Below are positions 33,302 through 44,643 of a stretch of 64,000 nucleotides of DNA, piece after piece (the first letter of the stretch is position 1; every line of letters begins with the position of its first letter). The DNA lies in contig OY759267.1 of NCBI GenBank assembly GCA_963662155.1, positions 32,468,976-32,532,975 on the forward strand, given 5' to 3'. The translations under genes and the position numbers were made by a program. The notes under the pieces were generated by a model, which was given only the letters and a program-made list of their open reading frames with translations, was not told the DNA's origin and made no database searches. This DNA is from Lamellibrachia columna (lineage: Eukaryota > Annelida > Polychaeta > Sabellida > Siboglinidae).

Positions 33302-34300
33302 TGTTTAAGGACAATCAATGCAGACTGTTCTGGCGACACAGCAAATGATCAAGTGTTGACTGAATTAATACCATTCAGTGAACCATGTGTAGGTGTTAAA
33401 TCTGTTATTGACCAGACTTGAGCGGATCTACACACTGGGTAGTGGGTCCAGGAAGTGTATGGAAGGAGACCATTTTCTTGCTGAAGCTATCTGCCGCATT
33501 TGATACCATTGGTCACAGGACAACTTATTAAAAGTGTGTCAATGTGGTGTGGCATATCTGGAACAGAGCTGGTTCTCATAATATTTAACTGATAGATGCA
33601 AAAGAATGAAGATAGCGAATTGTTTCTCAGCTACGCTCCCTACTTCACGTAATGTTCCTCAGGGTGTTTCACTCTCTACGCTATTCTACTTGGCTCAGTT
33701 ATCCAACGTCACAACTTGGATCACCAAGTGTATGCTAATAAATCACAGATCTATGCTATTTTGGCTACATGAGATACAAATCACTTCCAAAACTAGTTCA
33801 GGGATTGTCTCCACAAAATCTTCCATTGGATGACAGAGACCACATTAAAGTTAAATGCAAGTAAATCCGAGTTAGTTATTATTGGTGGGGTAAATTTTGC
33901 ATGTCTATTTGAATCGATTAGGTGCGCACAATATGTTGCAAGACGTTTCCTTATGTGTCAGACTTTAGATTGCATGTAGAGAAGCACAGTAAAATCAAAA
34001 CGTGTGGAAAGCATTAGCTTAACAGTGTCGCCTGGCTGTTCTTCGATGAGAACAAATTTGCATGTTTGCTGGAGTGCCATAAAACACTAATATTATATAG
34101 CCTTTTTGTTTAGGGAGTGACGTAGAGTGATATAATGAAAGCATTGATTTACTAAAATGCAAGGAAGGACATCAACGTAATAATTTACATGTAATTGATT
34201 ACGGATTGACAGACGTTTGCTACGATGACAATAAAACTGATGCCGATTGACCAACTAATGCGAATCGAGAATAATAACCTGAATCTGAATATGTAATGAT
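33302..34300 (+). pseudogene. Decayed CR1/L2-like reverse transcriptase in S1
   Basis: Recognisable pieces across frames are LSAAFDTIGHRT (normally AFDTIDH), a YLTDRCKRMKIANCFS stretch, NVPQGVSLSTLFYL (normally VPQGSVLGPLLF), and YANKSQIY where YADDTQIY is expected. Many stops occur, and the end has AATAATAACCTGAATCTGAA-type tail sequence. This is a long-dead copy, present in all three S modules. Confidence 0.7.
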
Positions 34301-34783
34301 CGATGTACTTTTGTTTAAAAAATAAGAGTCCAATGACGTGAGTGACACTTAGCATTATCTGCTATTTGGTTGCACCTCCTATCGGTCGCTGGAGAGACCA
34401 ATCCACAGTCACCGGGTCTCTTATGGTTACATATCGAGCAGCTCTCAGGGGAGAGATTTGTCGGCCCCCAGACCTTCCTGTAGTTCTCCAGCCAAACTAC
34501 TGACAATCCCTATATGTTGAGCTTGTAACCTCCTATGACAACACGACAACCCGTTTATATAGTAGGTAAACCTATTTAGCTGAATTTGTGGTGTGAACTC
34601 TTGAAACAGGTTAACTTTACATTTAACTGATATAACAACTACTAATTAAACAATTTAGTTAATTAGAAAGTTTCTTATATGGCATAGTTCATGTTGTAAT
34701 GCTGCAAAGTGTATAACATGCATAAATAATATTACTTCTCTATGTTATTGATATTGAATTATGCAGATCTAGTGGTGAAATTA
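34301..34783. other. No gene recognised (upstream of promoter-like motifs)
   Basis: A 63-codon minus-strand frame (34506-34315, SPESCSICNHKRPGDCG) is identical in all S copies but has no family resemblance. The rest is AT-rich. Confidence 0.4.
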
Positions 34784-34843
34784 TGCGCATGCGCCGGAAG
34801 TTATCACTCTAAGATGGCGTCTACTAGAACGTTGGACGTGTAA
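34784..34843 (+). promoter_or_regulatory. NRF1/ETS/YY1-like promoter motif cluster, S1
   Basis: TGCGCATGCGC (34784-34794) overlaps CCGGAAGT (34794-34801) and is followed by AAGATGGCG (34811-34819). These match the classical NRF1, ETS and YY1 sites of housekeeping promoters, in the usual order. The ATG in the YY1 motif opens MASTRTLDV then stop, unless a GTGTAA donor after GAC is used. The same cluster occurs in S2 and S3. Promoter activity is inferred. Confidence 0.5.
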
Positions 34844-36851
34844 TTGATATCAACAACCCTACAAAACCTTGTCTTAGGAATACAACACACTCCAAGTGGA
34901 AAAGGTTTATTATTATATTGGCAATAGTATCATCGAACAGTTGTGATAACTGGTATGTCTGTTTATTATCTATGCATCTAGCAATTCCCACCGCCGTTAC
35001 TTTGTTAACTGTTACGTTAGCCAACAATAAGCCAAAACGCATAGAAAGTGTCTCGTCTCCTTGCCAGCAACAGTCTAGCCAAATTTTCGTGCGACTAATA
35101 CACAGTCATGAGTTGCATCAGAAGCAGAAAAACATAGTTGTCACTAATAAGTAATCTGTCCCAATACATTAATCAAAACTCCATATGAAATGATCAATCG
35201 TTTGTAGAATGAATAAAATATGTATCAGAATTAAAACCATATCAAATATGTGTACTCCGTAGTACAGATATTATTTATCTACAAAGCCAAATAATGTTTA
35301 TACACAAATCTTCCGCATTCTGGTAGGTCACAAAGTCCCTGTTTATAATGCTCCTTATGTTAGTAGCTGTCTCGAATCATCTCTTTCTTCACCAATTTCG
35401 TCCGACTGGCTGTCAACGCAATGCATTTCTACCTATCTAGATGAGATCAGCTTTTACAGAGAACACCACAGGAAGCACGCAGCGTGTGCTATTGATATAC
35501 AACGTATGTTGAAGCAGATAACATGCACTCCAACACGGATGTAGCTCACGAAATGCTATCTTGCACACTCCTCCATATTTCTCCAATTGATCATTCTTCG
35601 GTCATGGTAGGCCGTACACCGTATACCAATTTTTGGAAGAAGAATCACCAACTTCGCATGGATTGCTATATAAGACACGCTAAATGCAAGAACTGCCCGC
35701 ATGCTGGCTGGTAAACAGGAATGAACCATTGTGTTCTGTTGTCTGTGCTGGAGGAAGTAATCAACGAACTACGACACGCATTGTCCATGCGCTCGGACGG
35801 CGTTGTCCTGTTTGCATAACATAATCTATTGCAGCACCACGCCTTGACACCTGTCAACGCCCTGAATGACGTTGTAATCCTCACTTAGAAGCGCAATTTC
35901 TATGTCGCAATTATTCTGGTATCCTAATTGTATCGACACATGCGTGTTGTTCTATTGAGGATACGTAATCGTTCTGTTTACAGCAATTTTCTCAACATGG
36001 TTACACCAAAAAATAATAGTACGCATCAGTTAGTGTACGTTCAGTGTTCAAAGTGTTTTACACTTCACCCCTAGCACACCTGTTCATTCCAACTCCATCT
36101 CGACTTCTCTGGGAAGCACTCAACCTTGCTGCAGTTACTGCTCGAAGACCATTCGTACGTATAATCACCACTGCATATAGCCAGATACTCATTCATACAA
36201 ACGAATGAGCTGTGGCAACGTTCGGTGAAACAAATTGCCAAAGCTTCGAAACGGCAGCAAGACGGTTCAAGCTAGGGTTTTCACGACTGGGAGCCTGACG
36301 TTCTATCTGGAACGTTGTCACGCCCCATTCGATGGGAGAGAAGGAGAAGGGTCAGAGAAGAAGCGAGGAAGGGAGAGGAGGCAGCGCGGGAGGGAGATAT
36401 GCCGTTTGTTTGTTAATGCAGACATGTACAAGTGTTTAGCAATATTTAATATGGCCATGGTTCGCACCACGCTGTAGCTTACTCATGCGCGCATCTTACT
36501 GCTAACACTAGTACGAAAAGTAAAATAATAAACCGCGCAAAAACAAATGTTGCAACATAGGCCTCTATAGCTCAATGCGCATACCAGCTCATATCACGGC
36601 ATGTGGCTTTTATTAAACGTCGGCAGGGAAGCGTGTCTGCGTATCAGTGTTTGTTACACACGTGTATCCTGGTACAAAGTCAACACTTGTGTCGCACGCG
36701 GTGTCTTTGATGGGGAGCGTTGAATGCTATATCAAAGATGATTGATTGTTTGCTATAATGTTTACATCATCTAACGTGTGTCATGGAACGAAACTAGCAT
36801 TGGCATCGCATCAAAGAGACGTCGGAGTCGTGCATCAGTGCTTCACTTGAC
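34844..36851. other. S1 unique-type sequence, no recognised gene
   Basis: Several short frames are conserved among S copies (for example 35523-35714 and minus 35884-35666) without recognisable domains. A purine-rich GGGAGAGGAGGCAGCG tract lies near 36371. The region may be host-derived intronic sequence. Confidence 0.4.
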
Positions 36852-37131
36852 CTGGATGGAGGCAGAGTCTTGTAAGAGCAGTTGCTGTAGACGTGGGCGA
36901 ATGGATGAAGATTGGGTGACGTCGAGCAAGACAAATATGTATTTGGGCAGCGGTTTGATGCTGCCGAGCGCCGTCGTCATGAGTTCGCTGTCGTCGACGA
37001 ACTGTCGCATCAAACATACGACCACATTGTCGCCGTTGTCGAAGCCTCCTATTTTCGAGGCGCCGACGTCGTCGCGATCACCGATGTAGAGACGCAATCC
37101 CCACTCGTCTTCGACGTGTTTCAATAGTTGA
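36852..37131 (-). CDS. Probable TIR-domain exon, copy 1
   Basis: A minus-strand block of 280 bases between acceptor AGTTTGCAG and donor CAG-GTCAAG, open throughout. It encodes HVEDEWGLRLYIGDRDDVGA, then NVVVCLMRQFVDDSE, KPLPKYIFVLL and RPRLQQLLLQDSASIQ. The order resembles the central part of TIR domains of Toll/MyD88-type proteins: box-2-like RDxxGA, the VVVCLSxxFxxSE strand-helix, the IFVLL strand and the LRxLL helix. TIR domains mediate homotypic signalling contacts, and some have NADase activity. The N-terminal box 1 and C-terminal box 3 would be on other exons, which I did not find. It is CpG-rich, unlike its AT-rich surroundings. The copy at 46706-46985 is also open. Confidence 0.5.
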
Positions 37132-37213
37132 CTGCAAACTTAGCGCGAGATTATCGCGAAGCCGCCCTGGCAATAGACAAAGTTAGCGGCGTGTTGGATT
37201 TACAGTGAGCTCA

Positions 37214-37660
37214 CAGTTGTTCTAATAAATCAGTATTTGCGCTGAGTAGTAATGGCTTATGTTTTGGTAACCAGATTGATTTGTTTAATGTTTTTATTTA
37301 TACTTTCACTGTACATACTTCTTGTCAAAGGATATTTGATTTTTTTATGAGCATGCTGTAGTCAAGAAAAGTACGTCGTTTATATGAGTACAACCATATG
37401 GTAAAATGCATATTGCTCAAACAAAGATACATATGAGAGATTGATTTTGTAAATATTTAGCAAATATTCTATTGAAATAATGTTTTTTCTCATAAGCAAT
37501 TTATACACTGCTTATGAAAATGTTGACCATATTATTGGATTTATTAAACATAACTTTTTTTTACCAAACTAACGGTGCTTTTCCTCTTTTTTCACTGATG
37601 TTCATGGGTTAGGTTCAGGTAAAATATTGTCCAGTCATTCTTTCTTCTTTTCTTTCCATA
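37214..37660. repeat. Block R, copy 1
   Basis: AT-rich ~450-bp block starting GTTCTAATAAATCAGTATTT, repeated at about 39029-39475 and 47075-47510. It always lies next to the C-terminal end of the LINE RT fragment. It may be the 3' flank or UTR of that LINE. Confidence 0.85.
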
Positions 37661-38600
37661 CTTTTTTATCGGCTGCCCCCTCTCCATCTTTCATTTTCCC
37701 CCGATCTTCTCATATCCCACCTCACGCAATCCTTCGATCTTAGCTGTTCGTTCCCCTTTTCTTGCATCCTTGATGTTTTTTCACATTTCTCTTCCACTCT
37801 CTTTACTAGTATGTCTGCATCCATCCTTACCATGTGGCCTGCCCATTTCATCTTGCTTCTCACCAATCTTCCGGTTGAACTGTTTGTTGCATCACATATT
37901 TCGTCAGGTCGTTCATCTTTCTTTCGTCAACCCTCTTTGTTCGTGTTATTCGACAAAACCAGAACCAACTTTCAGGTGCTGTTGTTGTTCTGTCAACGCC
38001 ACTGTCTTCAGATACAGATTAAGGCATGCTTGTGTAACACAAGCTCTCAGGACTTTCCTTTTCAGCTTTTTCAAAATGTTTCTGTCCAACATGACTCCCT
38101 CAACCTTTCCCCAAGCATTCGTTCCCTGTTGTATCCGGCATCGCATTTCTACCTCTGAATGCTCATCCTCATTAACCATTCCTCCAAATTACACAAAGCC
38201 ATCCACTTGGTTGAACTCCTTATCATCCAAACTAATGTTCAAGTCCTCTCTCTGATGTCAAACCCACATCTCTCCTGTCTTCTCCCGGCTCATTATCGGT
38301 CCGTGCTTCTTGAACATCCCCTTCCATTGCTCCAACACTTCCTGTAGTTTTTGTTTTTTGTCTGCTATCATGGCCAGATCGTTTGCATACATCCCCTTCC
38401 TAAGAACATCCTTCATGCTGATATTCCTGCTGATTAGTGCCACCACCATGATAAAGAGTAAAGGGTCATTTCCTTGCCTCTAACCGATGTTAACTTTAAA
38501 CTCTTCCGACAACCCACATCCAACCACAACTCTTCTTTTTGTTCTCAGGAACATGACAGTTCTGGGTGTTGCTCGCCATGACACAGAACTGACTGAATAC
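37661..38600 (-). pseudogene. Longest copy of the LINE RT C-terminal half
   Basis: Minus strand from about 38600: VVVGCGLSEEFKVNIG, ISMKDVLRKGMYANDLAMIA, KKQKLQEVLEQWKGMFKKHG, then VNEDEHSEVEMRCRIQQGTN, VEGVMLDRNILKKLKRKVLR, and finally MKWAGHMVRMDADILVKRVE and CVRWDMRRSGENERWRGGSR. The pieces are in changing frames with stops. It covers the RT palm to thumb and C-terminal region typical of invertebrate LINE ORF2. Confidence 0.82.
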
Positions 38601-38679
38601 AACCAATTCATTACAAAGTCAGACTCCCAGATAAGTACAAAAGGTGTTGGAATGAACAGGTCAGCCAGGGAGTGAACTG

Positions 38680-38882
38680 TTAAGCACGTTGAACAATCCC
38701 AAGGAGTGGATACAGTGCTGTGTAAACATAAACATGCCTTTACTTTAGGTGTTTTTGCAGGTGCTGCGGCAGCCAGGAACAATTTTGGTGGACCGAGAGT
38801 AAACAATATCAAGGGTCACTTCAATCGGATCGCGCTTGCCTATCCCCACTTTGTGTTTTGGTACAGGTTGGTGTCATAAGTA
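38680..38882 (+). repeat. Copy 2 of the duplicated exon
   Basis: It matches 18383-18575. The exon is 38761-38866, with acceptor TTTTTGCAG and donor GTTGGT. It encodes AAARNNFGGPRVNNIKGHF, then NRIALAYPHFVFWYR. Open throughout with clean borders, this is the better copy. The protein family is not recognised. Confidence 0.6.
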
Positions 38883-39028
38883 GACATAACCGCCTTAGAA
38901 ACAGGCCATTCATGGTGCTCTTGCAAATTCATTGGATTATGAGTGAAACAGACATTGCAAAAACTGTAACAATGAATTGTGGGGGAGGGGAGAATGTCAC
39001 ATTAGATTGAGAAACTAACTTTTAGATT
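38883..39028. other. Spacer before block R
   Basis: Short unique-looking spacer between the duplicated exon and the second R block. Nothing was recognised. Confidence 0.4.
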
Positions 39029-39475
39029 TGTTCTAATAAATCAGTATTTGCGCTGAGTAGTAATGGCTTATGATTTGGTAACCAGATTGATTTGTTTAAT
39101 GTTTTTATTTATACTTTCACTGTACATCCTTCTTGACAAAGGATATTTGATTTTTATGAGCATGCTGTAGTCAAGAAGATTACGTCGTTTATATGAGTAC
39201 AACCATATGGTAAAATGCATATTGCTCAAACAGAGATACATATGAGAGATTGATTTTGTAAATATTTAGCAAATATTCTATTGAAATAATGTTTTTTCTC
39301 ATAAGCAATTTATACACTGCTTATGAAAATGTTGACCATATTATTGCATTTATTAAACCTAACTTTTTTTTACCAAACTATCGGTGCTTTTCCTCTTTTT
39401 TCACTTATGTTCATGGGTTAGGTTCAGGTAAAATATTGTTGAGTCACTCTTTCTGTTTTATCTTTCCATACTTTT
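39029..39475. repeat. Block R, copy 2
   Basis: Near-identical to 37214-37660, with scattered substitutions. Confidence 0.85.
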
Positions 39476-39697
39476 CTATCGGCTGCCCCCTCTCCATCTT
39501 TCATCTTGCCCCTCTCCATCTTTCATCTTGCCCCTCTCCATCTTTCATCTTGCCCCTCTCCATCATTCATCTTCCCCCATCTTCTCATATCCCACCTCAC
39601 GCAGTCCTTCGATCTTAGCTGTTCGTTCCCCTTTTCTTGCATCCTTTATGTTTTTTCACCTTTCTCTTCCACTCTCTTTACTAGTATGTCTGCATCC
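39476..39697 (-). pseudogene. LINE RT 3' stub joined to module M
   Basis: Only the C-terminal end of the LINE RT remains (the stretch matching 37675-37815). It contains a 22-bp tandem repeat, about four copies of CCCCTCTCCATCTTTCATCT, absent from the other copies. It breaks at GTATGTCTGCATCCAG, where module M begins. Confidence 0.75.
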
Positions 39698-41418
39698 AGT
39701 ATATTAGGGGGGGGACATCTTCAATCTAGTGCAGCCTCCCTCCGATAAGTTACATCAAAGCAGAACAAGTCACATTATAACATAATTACTTAGCAGTCAA
39801 CTTTTGTTTATTTCAGTTAATTAGACACAGTCAACTTTACTCAAATCCATGTGAAGAGCACACATCTATTGGGAGTTGAGAAAATCCTGGACAGGCCCAG
39901 CTGTTATCTGATATGGCCTAGTGAGCTGACGTAACTTTTTCACATGGAAGGTGAGTTGTTTTTGAGGACTCCACTAAGTAGGTTATGTAATGTTATGCAA
40001 TTCGACAAGTTGAAGTGTCTGTCTTTTCAGTAATCCACAGTCAAAGGTGATATTTGTGTCTGTTTACATAGGTGTATTGTGGCACCAGGTAAAAAATTAT
40101 TATAACTTTCAGTATGGAATAACATCTGGCTATATAGAATTTGATTACAGAACACATGCTGGACTATTCCAAAAATTATGTTACAAGTTCATTCGAGTGA
40201 GCTGAAAAAGTGAGTGTATTCGAGTATCGTACTAGAATACAGACTGTCTCAAGCTGAAGTAGCTCATATATGTGTGTTCTGCCCACCACAGGTGGTGGTT
40301 CCTTGTGTATGTAATCAACTCCAACAACTAGGTAGGACATAGATTTTTTGCATGAATGCATGATTTTCATTTACCTTTATCAACAGTCTAAATTAAAAAA
40401 AATTCTGCACAGTTACCATTTTTATTTGGGGTAAGACCACAGTTGACCTTCCTGTTTACTGTATCACACGAATGTAGGGCACGCGAAATTGTGAAATGTG
40501 AACTTAATAAATTCATATTATGTGACATGAGTGCCTTTGAGCATGAATATTCACAGGTTAGTTTATATATATAGTGCATTTTTTGGAGAGTTGAACTGGC
40601 GGAGGGATTTATGGGAATGTTTCTGCTATGGGCCACGTGGGCGCATGAATACACGTCGGAAACTGCCAGCAATCCTGAATGAGTGGTTTGCACCACTCTG
40701 TCAAAGTCATCCTGGCTTAGCCGTGGCAGACAAAACCCACTGCTAACCCCACTGGGTTCATGTTGGATTGCTGCATCTGATGGTTTGTGGTAACAGTGGC
40801 CGGTCTTGAAGCCACCAATTTTCATCTTAATTCCACCAGCAGGTGGACATTTCTCCTCACTCTTTCTACTACTACTACTACTATCATGTGTTGTCTCCTC
40901 CATTTTAAAATCCCAGGTAAATCCAAGTAAAATGACTAATGAAAGTGACAAAACCGTTATCTGAATGCAAAGACGTCTAATCCACCTGATAAACCAGATG
41001 ACAGTGACAGGAGACCAGTATATTAGGGGGGGGGACATCTTCAAACTAGAGCAGCCTCCCTCTGATAAGTTACATCAAAGCAGAACAAGTCACATTATAA
41101 TATAATTACTTAGCAGTCAACTTTTGTTTATTTCAGTTAATTAGACACAGTCACCTTTACTCAAGTCCATATGAAGAGCACACATCTATTGGGAGTTGAG
41201 AAAATCCTGGACAGGCCCAGCTGTTATCAGATATGGCCTAGTGAGCTGGCGTAACTGTTTCACAGGGAAGGTAAGTTGTTTCTGAGGACTCCACTAAGTA
41301 GGTTATGTAATGTTATGCAATTCGACAAGTTGCGGTGTCTGGGTTTTCAGTAATCCACACTCAAAGGTGATATTTGGGTCTGTTTACATAGGTGTATTGT
41401 GGCACCAGGTAAAAAAAT
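39697..41418. repeat. Module M, single full unit plus partial
   Basis: One complete unit (39697 to about 41020) followed by the right-hand ~400 bp, then S2. It has the same order as in the large array: spacer, GTGAGCTGAAAAAGTGAGTG, spacer, truncated transposase, TATTAGGGGGGGG. Confidence 0.92.
40388..41044 (-). pseudogene. Longest truncated-transposase fusion frame (218 codons)
   Basis: This minus-strand frame joins the N-terminal ~95 residues of the Mutator-like transposase (METT..., GGIKMKIGGFKTGHCYHKPS, RLSQDDFDRVVQ, LLAVSD) to an unrelated tail starting VYSCAHVAHSR. It contains no catalytic residues. Other M units hold shorter versions (119-153 codons), so this is the most open copy. Truncated transposases act as repressors in some systems, but nothing here shows expression. 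Confidence 0.5.
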
Positions 41419-41429
41419 ATACTTTCCTT

Positions 41430-41890
41430 TTCAGATTTTTCAAAATGTTTCTGTCCAACATGACTCCCTCTACCTTTCCCCGAGCATTCGCTCCCTGTTG
41501 TATCCGGCATCGCATTTCTACCTCTGAATGCTCATCCTCATTAACCATTCCTCCAAGTTACACAAAGCCATCCACTTGGTTGAACTCCTCATCATCCAAA
41601 CTAATGTTCTCTTCTGTCTTCTCCCGGCTCATTATCGGTCCGTGCTTCTTGAACATCCCCTTCCATTGCTCCAACACTTCCTGTAGTTCTTGTTTTTTGT
41701 CTGCTATCATGGCCAGATCGTTTGCATACATCACCTTCCTGAGAACATCCTTCATGCTGATCTTCCTGCTGATTAGTGCCACCACCATGATAAAGAGTAA
41801 AGGGTCATTTCCTTGCCTCTAACCGATGTTAACTTTAAACTCTTCCGACAACCCATATCCAACCACAACTCTAGTTTTTGTTCTCAGGAA
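41430..41890 (-). pseudogene. LINE RT fragment (S2, left)
   Basis: Same fragment as at 31310-31830, with GMYANDLAMIADKKQELQEV preserved up to YAND. It differs by a ~40-bp deletion after the KTEE codons. Confidence 0.8.
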
Positions 41891-42083
41891 CATGACAGTT
41901 ATGGGTGTTGCACGCCATGACACAGAACTGACTAAATACCACCAATTCATTACAAAGTCAGACTCCCAGATAAGTCAGACTCCCAGATAACTTATTTTGT
42001 AATTTCTGTAAACTATTATAATGATCAAACTACAACACTGACTGATATGTATTGCCTGTATAGACTTGATATCATCATTCCAG

Positions 42084-42256
42084 GTGCCACCATCAAACCT
42101 CAGTCACAAAAGTCAGTACACAACATGACTACATCAGTGGACGACACAGAGCCATTCGATTACACAACAATTGACGTACCAGCTGTAAAGACGTCACGAC
42201 AGGACGGCGTCGATGTCACCTGGGACAAACCACACAAGGATGAGAACATCGACAGA
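42084..42256 (+). CDS. Orphan exon E1, copy 2
   Basis: A 173-base block between acceptor ATTCCAG and donor GTAAGTTC, open throughout, entering with two bases of a split codon and leaving in phase 0. It encodes ATIKPQSQKSVHNMTTSVDD, TEPFDYTTIDVPAVKTSRQD and VTWDKPHKDE. The composition (acidic, Ser/Thr, one Tyr in FDYTTID) would suit a disordered cytoplasmic tail, but no family is recognised. The S3 copy keeps frame and splice sites; the S1 copy is broken. Confidence 0.45.
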
Positions 42257-42269
42257 GTAAGTTCTTGGC

Positions 42270-42370
42270 TCATGCTGATTATTGCACTCACAGCCAAGTC
42301 AGTCTTTACGCAGACATTACAGCTTACTTGAAGTGTAAAGCGATTGAAGTACTCACAGCCCTTGCATTAA
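42270..42370. repeat. 65-bp array in S2, about one unit
   Basis: Contracted version of the array at 32155-32565. It jumps directly to the CTTGCATTAAAAACACGCG flank. Confidence 0.8.
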
Positions 42371-42799
42371 AAACACGCGCGAAGGAGTTGTAGACCGAAC
42401 TGCCTCAGGTATATGGGTAGCTGTCTTGCCCCAGGGGGCACCAAGATGGCTTTTTGGGGTATTTTTACTGCTGCAAATGTTGATCCTTTTATGGTCGTCG
42501 GCACACTGCTTCAAATGTTCATCCTATCATTCCACTAGTATTCAACAGATGTGTAATATAGATGTAATGTTTGGTCGAATTTTATATATTTTTGGAATGG
42601 AACCATTGGTTGATTCAGACAGAAAAGGAAGCATTTAAGTAGACAGGTTTTCTTACACCTATGTGTAACAAGATATTTATAAAAAAAATGTGTAACATAT
42701 TCACATGGCCTGCATTAAAAGAAACTGTAGAAAATTTGACCCATTCATTTATTGGCTTTTGGGATGATGAAATGACGACATCTGTTAATATCATTGCAG

Positions 42800-42907
42800 A
42801 CACAATGGGTCAGCTCTTTACTCCATCTCTCGTGAGTAGTACGTCACCACGAAGAAGTGAGTTGGTTGTTGTGCATCAATCAGCTGAGATTTTCCCAGAA
42901 TCATATG
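42800..42907 (+). CDS. Orphan exon E2, copy 2
   Basis: Same 108-base, phase 1-1 block as at 32982-33089, with one Ala-to-Ser change (FPESYG). Splice sites are intact. Confidence 0.4.
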
Positions 42908-43149
42908 GTAAGTGAGCAAGGAATATATATTTAGACTGAATTAATGTTACACCATTAATTATTTCAATACTATGCGGGAAAGTTCATTTTGGCAAAAGTG
43001 TACCCTGTACGTGAAAACGCCCACATACAAATGTATTTATTATTACCTTTGTTAAATTTAATTTATATAAATGTTATAACTTATTGTATTATTAAAAAAA
43101 ATACCGTTGCAGTCGACGGTCCAACATAATGAAGATATTGCCATATGGT

Positions 43150-44150
43150 TTCTCCTGGAAGTGTTTAAGGACAATCAATGCAGACTGTTCTGGCGACACA
43201 GCAAATGATCAAGTGTTGACTGAATTAATACCATTCAGTGAACCATGTGTAGGTGTTAAATCTGTTATTGACCAGACTTGAGCGGATCTACACACTGGGT
43301 AGTGGGTCCAGGAAGTGTATGGAAGGAGACCATTTTCTTGCTGAAGCTATCTGCCGCATTTGATACCATTGGTCACAGGACAACTTATTAAAAGTGTGTC
43401 AATGTGGTGTGGCATATCTGGAACAGAGCTGGTTCTCATAATATTTAACTGATAGATGCAAAAGAATGAAGATAGCGAATTGTTTCTCAGCTACGCTCCC
43501 TACTTCACGTAATGTTCCTCAGGGTGTTTCACTCTCTACGCTATTCTACTTGGCTCAGTTATCCAACGTCACAACTTGGATCACCAAGTGTATGCTAATA
43601 AATCACAGATCTATGCTATTTTGGCTACATGAGATACAAATCACTTCCAAAACTAGTTCAGGGATTGTCTCCACAAAATCTTCCATTGGATGACAGAGAC
43701 CACATTAAAGTTAAATGCAAGTAAATCCGAGTTAGTTATTATTGGTGGGGTAAATTTTGCATGTCTATTTGAATCGATTAGGTGCGCACAATATGTTGCA
43801 AGACGTTTCCTTATGTGTCAGACTTTAGATTGCATGTAGAGAAGCACAGTAAAATCAAAACGTGTGGAAAGCATTAGCTTAACAGTGTCGCCTGGCTGTT
43901 CTTCGATGAGAACAAATTTGCATGTTTGCTGGAGTGCCATAAAACACTAATATTATATAGCCTTTTTGTTTAGGGAGTGACGTAGAGTGATATAATGAAA
44001 GCATTGATTTACTAAAATGCAAGGAAGGACATCAACGTAATAATTTACATGTAATTGATTACGGATTGACAGACGTTTGCTACGATGACAATAAAACTGA
44101 TGCCGATTGACCAACTAATGCGAATCGAGAATAATAACCTGAATCTGAAT
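43150..44150 (+). pseudogene. Decayed CR1/L2-like RT in S2
   Basis: Copy of 33302-34300 with the same stops. It retains about 42 bp (containing GTTGCAGTCGACGGTCCAAC) that S1 lacks just upstream. Confidence 0.7.
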
Positions 44151-44643
44151 ATGTAATGATCGATGTACTTTTGTTTAAAAAATAAGAGTCCAATGACGTG
44201 AGTGACACTTAGCATTATCTGCTATTTGGTTGCACCTCCTATCGGTCGCTGGAGAGACCAATCCACAGTCACCGGGTCTCTTATGGTTACATATCGAGCA
44301 GCTCTCAGGGGAGAGATTTGTCGGCCCCCAGACCTTCCTGTAGTTCTCCAGCCAAACTACTGACAATCCCTATATGTTGAGCTTGTAACCTCCTATGACA
44401 ACACGACAACCCGTTTATATAGTAGGTAAACCTATTTAGCTGAATTTGTGGTGTGAACTCTTGAAACAGGTTAACTTTACATTTAACTGATATAACAACT
44501 ACTAATTAAACAATTTAGTTAATTAGAAAGTTTCTTATATGGCATAGTTCATGTTGTAATGCTGCAAAGTGTATAACATGCATAAATAATATTACTTCTC
44601 TATGTTATTGATATTGAATTATGCAGATCTAGTGGTGAAATTA

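Larger units (their letters stand above)
31300..38440. repeat. Segmental duplication S, copy 1
   Basis: About 7.1 kb, nearly identical to 41418-48200 and to 58737-64000 (the latter cut by the window end). The left junction lies just after CACCAGGTAAAAA in all three. Copy 1 differs by a short deletion near 33290, an insertion of TTA near 34915, and a damaged exon at 31997-32150. It then continues past the point where copy 2 switches to module M. Confidence 0.95.

Noticed and set aside
36540..36600. tRNA-like start (CTCTATAGCTCAATGCG)
   Set aside because: No B box or acceptor stem closure was found.
36912..37127. 71-codon plus-strand frame opposite the TIR-like exon
   Set aside because: It has no splice borders or family resemblance. 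The minus strand has matching acceptor and donor and the TIR-like order.
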